Source: Ruminococcus sp. UBA4275
GTDB taxonomy: Bacteria > Bacillota > Clostridia > Oscillospirales > Ruminococcaceae
Direction of reading: 5' to 3'
DNA: 6,247 bases
Assembly: GCA_002395085.1 (NCBI GenBank)
Contig: DGVV01000004.1
Coordinates: 1 to 6,247, forward strand
Below the pieces are notes generated by a model. The model saw only the letters and a list, made by a program, of their open reading frames with translations. It was not told the origin of the DNA and did not search any database. Both the position numbers and the translations under genes were made by a program. Below are positions 6,216 through 6,247 of this stretch, one piece after another (position 1 is the stretch's first letter; the number at the start of each line of letters is the position of its first letter).

Positions 6216-6247
6216 GTATCGCTGCGCGATGATTATAATGGGGCGCT

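Noticed and set aside
6234..6239. TATAAT near the right end as a promoter
   Set aside because: No reasonable -35 is found at 16-18 nt upstream, and the window ends before any downstream gene could be seen.

Overview
The window reads as a chromosomal segment of a mid-to-high-GC Firmicute, most likely a gut-type clostridium of the Ruminococcaceae/Oscillospiraceae kind. This is an inference from three things: strong AGGAGG-type ribosome binding sites, sigma-A promoters with extended -10 elements, and the gene families present (MacB/FtsX-type ABC exporter, XRE regulator with a zinc ribbon). No rRNA, tRNA, CRISPR array, transposase or phage gene was seen.

Layout. Bases 1-55 hold a strong GC-rich hairpin terminator. 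Bases 56-4196 are a two-gene minus-strand operon: an ABC ATPase (3498-4196) followed, after a 1-nt gap, by a very large permease (56-3496). The permease carries two FtsX-type halves (residues 1-772) and then, in the same frame, a ninth membrane segment and a complete alpha/beta-hydrolase domain (residues 773-1146). Predicted topology puts the hydrolase outside the cytoplasm. Bases 4197-4371 are a divergent promoter region with a perfect 7-5-7 inverted repeat over the -35 region of the ABC promoter. Bases 4372-5136 (plus strand) encode an XRE-family regulator with a Cys4 zinc ribbon and an unrecognised C-terminal domain. Bases 5137-5380 contain a clear promoter. Bases 5381-6169 (plus strand) encode a membrane-anchored protein that I do not recognise firmly, but whose second half resembles ferredoxin-dependent bilin reductases. 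Bases 6170-6247 hold a second hairpin.

How the genes may work together (inference). The regulator probably controls the divergent ABC operon through the inverted repeat. The ABC protein would act as an exporter or mechanotransmission pump that carries its own surface hydrolase. Such pairs usually handle peptides, antibiotics or lipids, but nothing here fixes the substrate. The last gene has its own promoter and may be functionally separate.

The two ends of the window carry inverted copies of a 20-nt tag (19 of 20 identical), each abutting a GC-rich hairpin. This looks like a dispersed terminator-linked element bracketing the four-gene block.
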